Below, in pieces: positions 33,742-42,272 of a stretch of 64,000 nt of DNA (the first letter of the stretch is position 1; each line of letters begins with the position of its first letter). The notes beneath the pieces are model-generated. The model saw only the letters and a list, made by a program, of their open reading frames with translations. It did not search any database and was not told the DNA's origin. A program made the translations under genes and the position numbers. The stretch is from Deinococcales bacterium (GTDB lineage: Bacteria > Deinococcota > Deinococci > Deinococcales > JAAFIG01). The stretch covers positions 1-64,000 of the forward strand of contig JANXTZ010000018.1 in NCBI GenBank assembly GCA_025352125.1. The letters are read 5' to 3'.

Positions 33742-34066
33742 GTGGCAAATACTCGAGCCGATTTTGCAATTCTTCAAACGTGCAACACTGCGCGATCAAC
33801 TCGAGTTCTTCGATAATCTGACCGTAAGACAAGGTTTGTTGTTTGCTGTAAACAATGCCTGTAAACGTTTGTTGGTCATGCAAACGTTCGCTGGCAATCA
33901 CAAAAAAGTCTTGATCTTGGGTGTACAAAATGCATCTCAGTTCAAATGCCCGATCCAGCAAATCCGAATCGGGCATTTCATGGTTTTGATCCTCTTGGAC
34001 GGTAACGACTTTGATTCCTCGAGCACGAAGTCCTTTACTGATGGCTTCGGGAATGTGGACATCCAT
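33734..34066 (-). CDS. DUF5615 PIN-like nuclease, putative toxin
   Basis: A 110-residue Mut7-C/PIN-like protein: 'MDVHIPEAISKGLRARGIKVVTVQED', 'LLDRAFELRCILYTQDQDF', 'GIVYSKQQTLSYGQIIEELELI'. The acidic residues expected for a metal site (Asp2, Glu25, Asp51/Asp53) are present. The family's usual first strand is a few residues longer ('xxFYLDE'); an in-frame stop lies only eight codons upstream of the ATG, so the N-terminus appears marginally short. It is convergent with the DUF433 gene, its likely antitoxin. Confidence 0.72.
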   Translation of the reverse strand: MDVHIPEAISKGLRARGIKVVTVQEDQNHEMPDSDLLDRAFELRCILYTQDQDFFVIASERLHDQQTFTGIVYSKQQTLSYGQIIEELELIAQCCTFEELQNRLEYLPLK

Positions 34067-34193
34067 ATAAAACGCGATTCGTTCAGGGATTCAGTTGGTT
34101 TCCTTGTTCGCTTGCTCGAGTATCAAAAAGTCACCCCAGTGCGTGGATTTTTAAGCGCACCAGGGTGTGGATATCTTCAGATTTTACAACGCA

Positions 34194-37154
34194 CTACCCG
34201 CACTTTGAATACCCGCAACTTTGGCATTTCAAACATCCCTCTTCCCGCACCAAGTTCGGACTCGAGCAACTCGGGCATTTCTCGCCTTTCATTTCCACCG
34301 CCTGCGAAAGCTTAAACAGTGGCGTGTCGCTCGAGTGTTCTGGTGCTGCGCCTTCCAGAATCGGGTAGAGGAGTGGTTGCTCGGCTGGTTTCACGCCGCC
34401 TGTGCTGCTGGTACTCTCGAGCGCCACCGCGATCAGGTCGGCTTTGCTTGCGACCAGTCGCCCGTTGTAACTGCCGTACAACCCACCGTTGATGCCGCGC
34501 AAGGTTTTCTGAATCGCTTCGGCTGGCACGCCGTATTGCAGCGCAATGCTGACCACGCGCCCCAACGCTTCAGAATCCGCGTTGGCTTCGTCGCCTGCGC
34601 GTCCAGAAACCACCACGACTTCCATCGGTTTGCCCTCGAGCGTGTTGGTGGTAATCAAGAATGTGCGCTTACTTCCCGCGCCCAAGTCGGTCAGTTTCAC
34701 CATGTCGGTCACACCCGTCAAACGCGTTGGTCGCTCGAGGATCGGTTTGCCCGGTTGAAATTTGGGCGAGGCTTGCCAGGTGTGGTTGTCGCCCGATTCG
34801 GTCAGTTCTGGCGCAATCTCGAGTTTGGGTATTTCCTCTTTTTTCTCGTCTTTGCTGACGCTTAAAACCTGGAATTGACGGCTGCCGTCGCGGTAGACCG
34901 TAATGCCCTTGCAACCTGTTTTGTACGCCTCGAGATACGCCGCCTCAATCTCTTCGACGGTGGCGCTGTTGGGCAGGTTGATGGTTTTGCTTAAGCTGTT
35001 GGCGGCATAACCTTCGCGGTCAAAGGCTTTTTGCACCGTGCCCTGCATCCGCACATGGTCGAGCGGCGCGATGTCGTGGGCGCAAACGAACACGTCTTGC
35101 ACGACTTGCGGTACAAAATCCAGTCCGACGCAAGAGCCGTGATTGCCGCCCAGCGCTTCGGTGACTTTTTCCCAGTCCCAACGTCCGTCCCTGGCATATT
35201 GCGGGTGCGCTGGAAATTGCTCGAGCAATTCCTGAAAGAGCGGCGCGATCAGGGCTTTGTAATCGCTGCCGATCTTGCGCCAAATAAATGGTGAAAACAC
35301 GGGTTCGATGCCGCTCGAGACACCCATCAGCATACTGGTCGTGCCCGTTGGTGCAACCGTCAAAACCGCAACGTTGCGGCGCGGCGCATGAGGGATTTTT
35401 TCCTGGTAACGCTCGAACACTGGGTAGACCCCACGCTCGAGTCCCAAGTTTTCGGATTCGCGCACGGCTTCCTCGCGCATGGTGCTCATGATCTGGTCGA
35501 TCATGTCGCGCCCGTCCTGGCGGTCGTAACGCAAGCCCATCAAAATCAGTGCGTCTGCCAAGCCCATCACGCCCAGACCAAGGCGGCGCAAGTCCTGGCT
35601 TGCCACGCGGTTGTCTGGAAGCGCGAATTTGTTGACCTCGAGCACGTCGTCGAGGAAGCGGGTGCAGTCGCGCACGTCGGAACGGAATTTTTTGAAGTTG
35701 AACGTACCTTTTTCGACGTAGGCGGCGAGGTTGATCGCCCCCAAATCGCACGGCTCGCCCACAGTCAATGGAATCTCGCCGCAAGGATTTGTGCTTTTGA
35801 TCTGGTACCGTTCACCAAGGTTTTTGAGCGCACTGAATTCATTGATGCGGTCATTGAAAATCAAACCTGGTTCGCCCGTGCTCCAGGCATGGGTGGCAAT
35901 TTCACGCCACAACCAACGGGCGGGAACGCCACTAGCGTACAATGGCACACCTTTCGCGCCGTCCAGCACTCGAGTCTCGAGCGTTGGAATCTTGCCCGCG
36001 TATTCTCCTTCAAGTTTCACAATATGGTATTTGGCGCTCACCTCGAGCGGTGAAATATTCCAGAGTCCGTCTTTCTCGAGGGTTTGAATGAAGTGTTCAG
36101 TGGCAAGGATTGAAATGTTGAAGGTGCTGATGTCGCCTTCGCTGCTTTCACGGTCGAGGTCTTTGGCAGTCAAAAAGTCCAGAACGTCGGCGTGGTCGAT
36201 GCTGATGGTTGCCATCCCAGCGCCCCTGCGCGTACCTCCCTGACGCACCACACGCAATACTGGCGCGTAACAGTAACGCAGGGTGTTGACTGGTCCCGAA
36301 GTTTCTGCACCCAGATTCGCCCACTCGAGAAAGTTATCAAAAATCTCGAACAAAAACGAGACAGGTCCGCTCGAGCTTCCGCCCGAACCCTTGATCTCTG
36401 CGCCCTCGGCTCGCAAGCCCGTCAAATCAATCCGTGGTTCGAGGTTCATCTTGGCTTGTTCGGCAACGATGCGGGCTGCGTCGATAATGCCGCCCATGTC
36501 GTCGTGAATAATTTCGACACCTTCGGGCAGTTCTGGCACAATCGTCACGCCGTATTGACGCGCCAGGCTCGAGAGTGCGGGACCGACGACGCCGTAAATG
36601 GCTTTGGTCCAGTTGCGCACGGTGGTGGGTTGTTTTGCGCCGTCGGGTTGGGTCGGCGGGCGCATCAAGCCCTTGATAAAATCTTCGACGTCAAGGTGGC
36701 TGGCGCTCATGTACGCCCAGCCGCGCACGCCTGCGTCACGGCGACTGCTGGCGGCTCGAGGTGGGTACACGTCCAGGTTCACGCCGTTGCCACCGCCGAC
36801 TTTGGTGACCAGTGCCAGTTTTTTGGCGACCTCCATCACGCCCTCAAAACTCGAGGGATCGTGGTCGGTTGCGCCCTGCACGAAGCAATTTAAGACGTTG
36901 CCGTGTTGTGTGCCAGCCCCCGCCAGCACACGTCCGCCTGGGCAGAAACGCTTGCTTGCCATCAGGTCGTAAAATTGTGTACCCCATTTGGTGCGCAGTT
37001 CGCTCGATTTTTCGCCGCCCGCAACCCAGTCGGCAACGCGGCGGAACATGCCGAACACGTCTTTGTCCGACTCGAACATGTACTGGCGTTTTGCCATCGA
37101 TTGCGCGTGGGCGTCGAAGTGGTAGGCGGTTTGTGGTTCGAGCGATAGTGTCAT
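34194..37154 (-). CDS. nrdJ: Adenosylcobalamin-dependent (class II) ribonucleotide reductase
   Basis: A 986-residue class II enzyme that reduces ribonucleotides to deoxyribonucleotides with a B12-derived radical, oxygen-independently. Signatures include 'GRVLAGAGTQHGNVLNCFV', 'VTKVGGGNGVNLDVYPPR', 'STNPCGEIPL' (active-site Cys and Glu) and 'TVAPTGTTSMLMGVSSGIEP'. The C-terminus has a four-Cys zinc-ribbon ('CPSCSSPNLV...CLKCQSCG') that helps re-reduction. The frame stays open 71 codons upstream, but the ATG giving 'MTLSLEPQ' follows AAGGGGAGA and matches the family. A long leader precedes it with a promoter, NrdR-like boxes, a small ORF and a terminator. Confidence 0.93.
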   Translation of the reverse strand: MTLSLEPQTAYHFDAHAQSMAKRQYMFESDKDVFGMFRRVADWVAGGEKSSELRTKWGTQFYDLMASKRFCPGGRVLAGAGTQHGNVLNCFVQGATDHDPSSFEGVMEVAKKLALVTKVGGGNGVNLDVYPPRAASSRRDAGVRGWAYMSASHLDVEDFIKGLMRPPTQPDGAKQPTTVRNWTKAIYGVVGPALSSLARQYGVTIVPELPEGVEIIHDDMGGIIDAARIVAEQAKMNLEPRIDLTGLRAEGAEIKGSGGSSSGPVSFLFEIFDNFLEWANLGAETSGPVNTLRYCYAPVLRVVRQGGTRRGAGMATISIDHADVLDFLTAKDLDRESSEGDISTFNISILATEHFIQTLEKDGLWNISPLEVSAKYHIVKLEGEYAGKIPTLETRVLDGAKGVPLYASGVPARWLWREIATHAWSTGEPGLIFNDRINEFSALKNLGERYQIKSTNPCGEIPLTVGEPCDLGAINLAAYVEKGTFNFKKFRSDVRDCTRFLDDVLEVNKFALPDNRVASQDLRRLGLGVMGLADALILMGLRYDRQDGRDMIDQIMSTMREEAVRESENLGLERGVYPVFERYQEKIPHAPRRNVAVLTVAPTGTTSMLMGVSSGIEPVFSPFIWRKIGSDYKALIAPLFQELLEQFPAHPQYARDGRWDWEKVTEALGGNHGSCVGLDFVPQVVQDVFVCAHDIAPLDHVRMQGTVQKAFDREGYAANSLSKTINLPNSATVEEIEAAYLEAYKTGCKGITVYRDGSRQFQVLSVSKDEKKEEIPKLEIAPELTESGDNHTWQASPKFQPGKPILERPTRLTGVTDMVKLTDLGAGSKRTFLITTNTLEGKPMEVVVVSGRAGDEANADSEALGRVVSIALQYGVPAEAIQKTLRGINGGLYGSYNGRLVASKADLIAVALESTSSTGGVKPAEQPLLYPILEGAAPEHSSDTPLFKLSQAVEMKGEKCPSCSSPNLVREEGCLKCQSCGYSKCG

Positions 37155-37218
37155 GGTTCTCCCCTTGTGGTTGATCGCGCCGATCACGGCGTTTGAATGT
37201 GTCTTTGACTTTGCACAA

Positions 37219-37245
37219 CAATAAAAAAGCACCGTCGAACGGCGC
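37219..37245 (-). terminator. Intrinsic terminator inside the nrdJ leader
   Basis: Read on the minus strand, GCGCCGT pairs with ACGGTGC (one G-U pair) around the loop TCG and is followed by six T residues. It lies between the promoter and the nrdJ start codon, which is 65 bases further on, so it would stop transcription before the gene. A second CGGCGCG at 37176-37182 is complementary to the left arm and could offer an alternative pairing. Confidence 0.6.
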
Positions 37246-37258
37246 GGGTCGTGTGAAA

Positions 37259-37327
37259 TTATCTTGTGAAGCCCGAGTTGGTGTTGTTGAGCCTGCTTTG
37301 AGCGGTGTTGATCGGTTTCTCGAGCAT
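37259..37327 (-). CDS. Putative 22-residue nrdJ leader peptide
   Basis: A short frame (MLEKPINT...GFTR) starts at an ATG six bases after GGAG and ends at TAA 13 bases before the terminator stem. Ribosome position on it could influence the hairpin. There is no run of a single regulatory amino acid, so it is not a classical amino-acid attenuator; three Asn codons lie near the end. It may be fortuitous. Confidence 0.3.
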   Translation of the reverse strand: MLEKPINTAQSRLNNTNSGFTR

Positions 37328-37368
37328 CGTGATCTCCGCGAGACGACCCTGGAATGCCATGTGGCATA

Positions 37369-37415
37369 TGACCATATCTAGTGCGTCCGCATAAAAATAA
37401 TACTACCTATTGGGT
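37369..37415. promoter_or_regulatory. Pair of NrdR-like boxes upstream of nrdJ
   Basis: Two 16-base sites on the minus strand, ACCCAATAGGTAGTAT (37400-37415) and GCACTAGATATGGTCA (37369-37384), each match about 11 of 16 positions of the NrdR consensus (ACACWATATATWGTGT). They lie 31 bp apart, the three-turn spacing usual for NrdR. One overlaps the -10 and spacer region and the other lies just after the transcription start, a repressing arrangement. Confidence 0.45.
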
Positions 37416-37427
37416 GTTGCCTGTCAA
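37400..37427 (-). promoter_or_regulatory. nrdJ promoter
   Basis: On the minus strand a perfect TTGACA -35 (37422-37427) is followed after 16 bases by TAGTAT (37400-37405). Transcription would begin near 37393, giving a leader of about 240 bases. The rest of the 500-base spacer up to the M42 peptidase stop holds no other gene I can support. Confidence 0.55.
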
Positions 37428-37662
37428 GTGCGGGTGGTGTTTCGTCTGGAACGTAACACTTGAGGCTCGGGTGTCAAAAACCCGATGCCAGACACCAAAC
37501 TCGTGGATTAAATCACAAAAAACTTGTGGGGCACGTTACCCTCAAGGTTTTCATGCACATCATTTTGCAACATGGCTCTTGTCGCTCGAGACCAACAACC
37601 CAGTTGCACTTGTCGCATATCTTGAGAGACAGGTTTTGAAGGTCAAACAATTTAGGGAAAAT

Positions 37663-38709
37663 CTACTGACTCAACCATGCGCTCAACAGCTTCAAAGCCG
37701 CACTCAAGTCATCTTTGTGCACGGTCTCCTGAACGGTGTGCACATAACGGCTTGGCAAGGACAATGTGATGCTTGCCACGCCCGAGCGACTGCGCTGAAT
37801 CGCGCCCGCGTCCGTGCCGCCGAGGGGCAGAACCTCGAGTTGGTATTTTATTTTTTTCTTGTCGGCAAGATCGGCAAATTCCTCGACCAGCCAGTGCGTT
37901 GCGACCATGCTCGAGTCAAAGACTTTGATGCCCACACCGTCGCCCGTCACGGTCACGGATTCCTCGTTGCCAACGCCTGGAATGTCCACGGCAAGTGTGG
38001 TGTCCAAGCCTATGCCAATGTCAGGTTCGATGCCGTGTGCCGCAACCACCGCGCCGCGCAAACCAATTTCTTCCTGGACGCTGAAAACCGCATAAATATC
38101 GTCCTTGTGTTGTTTGCCCTGCAAGGCTTTCAGCGTCTCGAGCAGCACAAACACCCAGATTCGGTCATCGAGGCATTTGCCCGCAACATACGCGCCGACC
38201 TCACGGAAGGTTTGGGTCAAGCCCACCGGATCACCAATGCGGACTTTTTCTTTGACTTCATCGGCGCTCAAACCCGTGTCCACAAAAAATTGTTTGATCT
38301 CAGGATTTTTGGCGCGTTCCTCAATGCTCGAGATGTGCACCGGACGCCCCGCAGGTTGCAAAATCCCTGGCAGATCGCCGTCTTTGCTGCACACCACAAC
38401 CTGACGGGCGAACAGGTTGCGGGCGTCAAAACCACCGAGCTGTTGCACCCGCAAGAAACCCTTGTCGTCAATAAATTTCACCATGAAACCAATCTCGTCC
38501 ATGTGCGCCGAGAGCATGACCTTGCGCACGACAGCGTTTTTCTTGGGTTTGACCGTGGCACGTTTCAGGGCGATCAGATTGCCGAGTGCATCCTCACGGA
38601 TTTCGTCCACAAGCCCTTTTAACTCGAGCCTCACGATCTCGCGCACGCGCTCTTCGCGCCCAGGAACGCCAGTCACCTCACTCAAGACTTTCAACAATGC
38701 AATGTTCAT
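37663..38709 (-). CDS. M42-family metallo-aminopeptidase
   Basis: A 348-residue M42 (glutamyl aminopeptidase/endoglucanase-like) peptidase. The di-metal ligands are visible in order: His in 'LSAHMDEIGF', Asp in 'GKCLDDRIWVF', the catalytic Glu pair in 'SVQEEIGLRG', Asp in 'GLDTT' and His in 'SRYVHTVQE'. It is a cytoplasmic TET-type aminopeptidase that probably trims peptides from the proteasome or proteases. Two in-frame ATGs lie three codons apart; the second is preferred because a TATCAT box lies seven bases upstream. It is transcribed in the same direction as nrdJ but is separated from it by the regulated leader. Confidence 0.9.
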   Translation of the reverse strand: MNIALLKVLSEVTGVPGREERVREIVRLELKGLVDEIREDALGNLIALKRATVKPKKNAVVRKVMLSAHMDEIGFMVKFIDDKGFLRVQQLGGFDARNLFARQVVVCSKDGDLPGILQPAGRPVHISSIEERAKNPEIKQFFVDTGLSADEVKEKVRIGDPVGLTQTFREVGAYVAGKCLDDRIWVFVLLETLKALQGKQHKDDIYAVFSVQEEIGLRGAVVAAHGIEPDIGIGLDTTLAVDIPGVGNEESVTVTGDGVGIKVFDSSMVATHWLVEEFADLADKKKIKYQLEVLPLGGTDAGAIQRSRSGVASITLSLPSRYVHTVQETVHKDDLSAALKLLSAWLSQ

Positions 38710-38840
38710 TGCCACCATGATACTGCGAACTTGTCCACCAAATTTCGGGTATCACGACAATCTTGTGACAGTTGCCCTCGAGTACAGTTTTGACCTTGCA
38801 CAGCGTTAAGATACTTCATACCAACTGGGAGGTGTGGGCT

Positions 38841-39416
38841 TTGAGTAAAACGCGATTGGAAGCTTTCAGCGACGGGGTCATTGCGATCATTATTACGATC
38901 ATGGTGCTCGAGTTGAAAATGCCGCACGGTGAAGACTTTGAAGCACTCAAGCCCTTAATTCCAGTGTTCTTGAGTTATGCCATGAGTTTTATTTTTGTTG
39001 GCATTTACTGGAACAACCACCATCACACCATGCAGGCTGTGGAAAAAGTCAACGGTAAAATCTTATGGGCGAACCTGCACCTGCTGTTTTGGCTGTCGTT
39101 GATTCCGTTTGCCACGAATTGGTTGGGCGAAACTGGATTTGCCTCTCGTCCGGTTGCCGTCTACGGTGTGGTGATGCTGATGTGTGCCATCGCATACACC
39201 ATTTTGGTGCTGGCGTTGATCGATCTTCACGGTAGCGATTCAAAACTTGCTCGAGCCATTGGCAGTGACGCCAAAGGCAAAATCTCGTTGCTGTTTTACA
39301 TCATTGCGATTCCGACGGCATTTTACAACAATTGGATTGCGCTTGCTTTGTACCTCTCGGTTTCGGTCATCTGGTTTTTACCGGACCGCCGCATCGAAAA
39401 TGTGCTGAAAAATTGA
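38841..39416 (+). CDS. TMEM175-family (DUF1211) potassium channel protein
   Basis: A 191-residue six-helix membrane protein with the family signature 'RLEAFSDGVIAIIITIMVLEL' in the first helix and 'WNNHHHTMQ' after the third. Bacterial TMEM175 proteins form tetrameric K+-permeable channels. There is no ATG near the conserved start; TTG is chosen because GGGAGG lies eight bases before it, in preference to a GTG three codons upstream that overlaps the ribosome site. It stands alone between the divergent M42 gene and the ThuA gene. Confidence 0.85.
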   Translation: MSKTRLEAFSDGVIAIIITIMVLELKMPHGEDFEALKPLIPVFLSYAMSFIFVGIYWNNHHHTMQAVEKVNGKILWANLHLLFWLSLIPFATNWLGETGFASRPVAVYGVVMLMCAIAYTILVLALIDLHGSDSKLARAIGSDAKGKISLLFYIIAIPTAFYNNWIALALYLSVSVIWFLPDRRIENVLKN

Positions 39417-39459
39417 GTTTTGAAAGGATCGAGTTCAAACTTTGGCTTATGATGACACC

Positions 39460-40134
39460 ATGACAGCATTCAAAACAAGCAAGAAAGCTCTTTTTGTCTG
39501 GGGCGGCTGGGAGGGTCACGAACCCAAACAATGTGTCGATTTGTTCGTCCCAATCCTTGAGGCTGAAGGTTTTGAAGTCACCATCTCCGACACGCTCGAC
39601 ACCTACCTCGAGACTGAATTCATGCAAAGCCAAGATTTGATCGTGCAGGTCTACACCATGAGCACCATCACAAATGAACAAGAACGCGGCTTGCTCGAGA
39701 CGATCAAAGCTGGCACGGGTTTTGCGGGCTGGCACGGTGGCATGGCGGACGCGTTTCGCAACAACCCCGAATACCAATTTATGGTCGGCGGTCAATGGGT
39801 GGCGCACCCTGGCAACATCATTGATTACACTGTCAATATTTCTTCGAGCGACCCGTCCTCGAGTGACCCGATAGTGGCGGGATTACAAGATTTTGTCATG
39901 CACTCGGAGCAATACTACATGCACGTTGACCCAGGCAACGAAGTCCTCGCCACCACGACCTTCAACGGCGAGCACTGCGAGTGGATTACGGGCACGGTCA
40001 TGCCCGTGGTCTGGAAGCGACGCTGGTGTGCTGGGCGCGTGTTTTACAGTTCACTCGGGCATGTGCACAGCGATTTTGACGTGTTTGAAGCTCGAGAAAT
40101 TATGCGGCGCGGAATGCTCTGGGCGGCACGGTAA
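39460..40134 (+). CDS. ThuA-domain protein
   Basis: A 224-residue ThuA-like (glutamine-amidotransferase-fold) protein: '[20 protein letters not shown]', '[15 protein letters not shown]', '[15 protein letters not shown]', '[14 protein letters not shown]'. ThuA proteins occur with trehalose and other disaccharide oxidation genes, but their reaction is not established. A TATGAT box lies six bases before the ATG and no Shine-Dalgarno is visible, so a leaderless transcript is likely. No sugar genes are directly adjacent, which limits what the context says. Confidence 0.82.
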   Translation: MTAFKTSKKALFVWGGWEGHEPKQCVDLFVPILEAEGFEVTISDTLDTYLETEFMQSQDLIVQVYTMSTITNEQERGLLETIKAGTGFAGWHGGMADAFRNNPEYQFMVGGQWVAHPGNIIDYTVNISSSDPSSSDPIVAGLQDFVMHSEQYYMHVDPGNEVLATTTFNGEHCEWITGTVMPVVWKRRWCAGRVFYSSLGHVHSDFDVFEAREIMRRGMLWAAR

Positions 40135-40196
40135 GAGCGCAATACACCATTGCAAGTATGTCTTTGACGCTGATCGCACCCATAAAATAAACCCAA

Positions 40197-41075
40197 ATGA
40201 ATGATCTTTTTGGTGTTCTCGAGCAATATGGTTTGTCTGATGTGCGCCTTCAACCCCTTGGTGACACCGAAAACAGCAATCACAAAGTCAGCACGGCAAC
40301 GGGTGAGCATTACGTTTTGCGTCAACACCGTTCCACGCACAGTCTCAATGCGCTCGAGTCTGAAATGCTGCTGCTCAATCACTTGCATCAACACAATCTC
40401 GAGGTTCAACGCCCCGTGCCATTGTCTGACAGAAATTTCATTTGCTCGAGTAAACTTGGGCGCTTTTCCTTGCTTTCCTGGATTGATGGGGAGGTGCTCG
40501 AGCGTATCAATGAAATTCAAACCGAAACGGTTGGCGTTTTGCTGGCACGTTTTCATAAGGTTGCTCGAGATTTCACGCCACCCGCAGGCTTTGAACGCCT
40601 GCAATACGACAGCCAATATCTCGAAGATACCTTGAATGAATTGCGTGCAATTGATTGGTTGCAGCCCGACATGGCGTTGTTTGAGCACAGCATGGTTCGA
40701 GCGCAACAGATTTTTGATGAGCCAAACATTCCCAAAAGTTTGATTCACGCCGACTTGCACCCAGGAAACATGGTCTGGCAGGGTGAAAAAGTTGCCATGA
40801 TTGACTTTGACTGTTGCGGCTTTGGACCTGTTTCTTATGACATCACCACCACGTTTGGATACCTTGAGACTGAAACTCGAGACGCATTTTTGCGCGGTTA
40901 TGAAACGATATTGCCTCTGCCAGCAGGCTTCTTAGAAACACGCAAACTGTTCACGATTGCTGAGTGGCTGACCAATTTGGCGTTTTTGGCATCTCGAGTT
41001 CAAGACCGTGAATACGTTGACACGATTATGCTTCCAGGGTTGCGTGAACAACTGCCCAAAATCCTCGAATCTTGA
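40197..41075 (+). CDS. Aminoglycoside-phosphotransferase-like kinase
   Basis: A 292-residue APH/choline-kinase-fold protein. The catalytic loop is 'SLIHADLHPGNMVW' (Asp and Asn present), the metal-binding motif 'MIDFDCCGFGPVSYD' follows, and an N-terminal lobe contains 'ENSNHKVSTATGEHYVLR'. The family includes homoserine, choline, fructosamine and antibiotic kinases; the substrate is not predictable here. It lies 62 bases after the ThuA gene on the same strand, with a TAAAAT box eight bases before the ATG. Confidence 0.8.
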   Translation: MNDLFGVLEQYGLSDVRLQPLGDTENSNHKVSTATGEHYVLRQHRSTHSLNALESEMLLLNHLHQHNLEVQRPVPLSDRNFICSSKLGRFSLLSWIDGEVLERINEIQTETVGVLLARFHKVARDFTPPAGFERLQYDSQYLEDTLNELRAIDWLQPDMALFEHSMVRAQQIFDEPNIPKSLIHADLHPGNMVWQGEKVAMIDFDCCGFGPVSYDITTTFGYLETETRDAFLRGYETILPLPAGFLETRKLFTIAEWLTNLAFLASRVQDREYVDTIMLPGLREQLPKILES

Positions 41076-41111
41076 AAGCGTGAATCTGGCTTCTCGAGTT
41101 AAGCTTGGGAT

Positions 41112-42272
41112 ATGAACCAGAATTACGATGACCTGACAGCCGAAGACATTTACGACCTGGATTCGATCAAATGGAATTACTTTGAGCGCGACGTGCTGCC
41201 GTTATGGGTTGCGGACATGGATTTCTTGCCCGCGCCAGAAATTCTGAGCGCGTTAAAGGCACGGCTCGACACCTGGTTGGGTTACGGAAGCATGTCAGGC
41301 AATCCCAAGCTACTGGGTGGCATTGTGGCGCACATGGCGGGATTTGGCTGGACAGGTTTGGAACCCAAAAACATTTGGCTGGTTTCTGGGGTTGTGCCGG
41401 GCATGTACGCCAGCGTTTTGGGACTCTCGAGCGTGAATGATGAGATCATCACCCAAACCCCGATTTACCCGCCGTTCATGGGTTCGATCAAAGACCACAA
41501 CCGCACCATGCTCGAGAATAAAATGTTGATTGCGGACAATCAATGGATCATTGATTTTGACCACCTCGAGACGCTGGTCACGCCAGGTACACGAATTTTG
41601 ATGATCTGCAACCCGCACAACCCAACAGGACGGGTTTTTACCAGATTTGAACTCGAGAAACTGGCGGCGTTCGTTTTAAAGCACCGCTTGTATGTCATCT
41701 CCGACGAGTTGCACGCCAACCTCATCCTCGAGCCTGGAGCGACACACATTCCATTTGCCTCGCTCAGTCCAGAGATTTCAGATCGCACCGTGACCATCAC
41801 CGGACCGTGCAAAACCTTCACCACCGCAGGCTTGGGCATTGGCGCGGTCATCAGTACCAACCCTAAATTGCTCGAGCGGATTCAAGCCGCCACCAAGGGT
41901 TTGATGGGACACCCGAACATCATGTCTGAAACGGCTTGGCTTGCAGGACTTGAGGCTGGAATGCCGTGGCTCGAGAAAACAAAAACCTACCTGCAGGCCA
42001 ACCGCGAATTCTTGGGCGCGTACCTGCGCCAACATCTGCCAGAAGTGAAGTGCATTCTGCCCGAAGCCACCTACCTCGCGTGGATCGACTTTAATGCCTA
42101 CGCGCAAGCGCCAGAAGTTCAAAAATTCTTGCTCGTGACTGCCAAGGTTGGACTGAACGAGGGCACGAACTTTGGTGCGGATTGCACGGGCTTTGTGCGG
42201 CTCAATTTTGCCACCAGCCGTCAAGTTTTGACCCAAGCCTTGGAGCGAATTCGAGAAGCCATTAAGGGTTGA
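41112..42272 (+). CDS. MalY/PatB-type PLP C-S lyase/aminotransferase
   Basis: A 386-residue fold-type I PLP enzyme of the MalY/PatB family. 'LPLWVADMDFLPAPEI' and 'NPHNPTGRVFTRFELEKL' are family marks, and 'ITGPCKTFTTAGLG' contains the Schiff-base Lys. The Arg that binds the carboxylate is in 'GFVRLNFATSR'. Members cleave cystathionine or Cys conjugates and some also act as regulators. A TAAGCT box six bases before the ATG suggests a leaderless mRNA. The 3' end overlaps the convergent serine-hydrolase gene by 11 bases. Confidence 0.88.
   Translation: MNQNYDDLTAEDIYDLDSIKWNYFERDVLPLWVADMDFLPAPEILSALKARLDTWLGYGSMSGNPKLLGGIVAHMAGFGWTGLEPKNIWLVSGVVPGMYASVLGLSSVNDEIITQTPIYPPFMGSIKDHNRTMLENKMLIADNQWIIDFDHLETLVTPGTRILMICNPHNPTGRVFTRFELEKLAAFVLKHRLYVISDELHANLILEPGATHIPFASLSPEISDRTVTITGPCKTFTTAGLGIGAVISTNPKLLERIQAATKGLMGHPNIMSETAWLAGLEAGMPWLEKTKTYLQANREFLGAYLRQHLPEVKCILPEATYLAWIDFNAYAQAPEVQKFLLVTAKVGLNEGTNFGADCTGFVRLNFATSRQVLTQALERIREAIKG

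Noticed and set aside
37155-37367. In-frame extension of nrdJ by 71 codons upstream.
   Set aside because: The extension has no family resemblance, covers the terminator and leader ORF, and the internal ATG has a good ribosome site and the known N-terminus.
37246-37400. Possible adenosylcobalamin riboswitch in the nrdJ leader.
   Set aside because: The leader has a terminator and B12 relevance, but I could not find the conserved B12-box or the other core segments, so only the terminator, boxes and leader ORF are reported.
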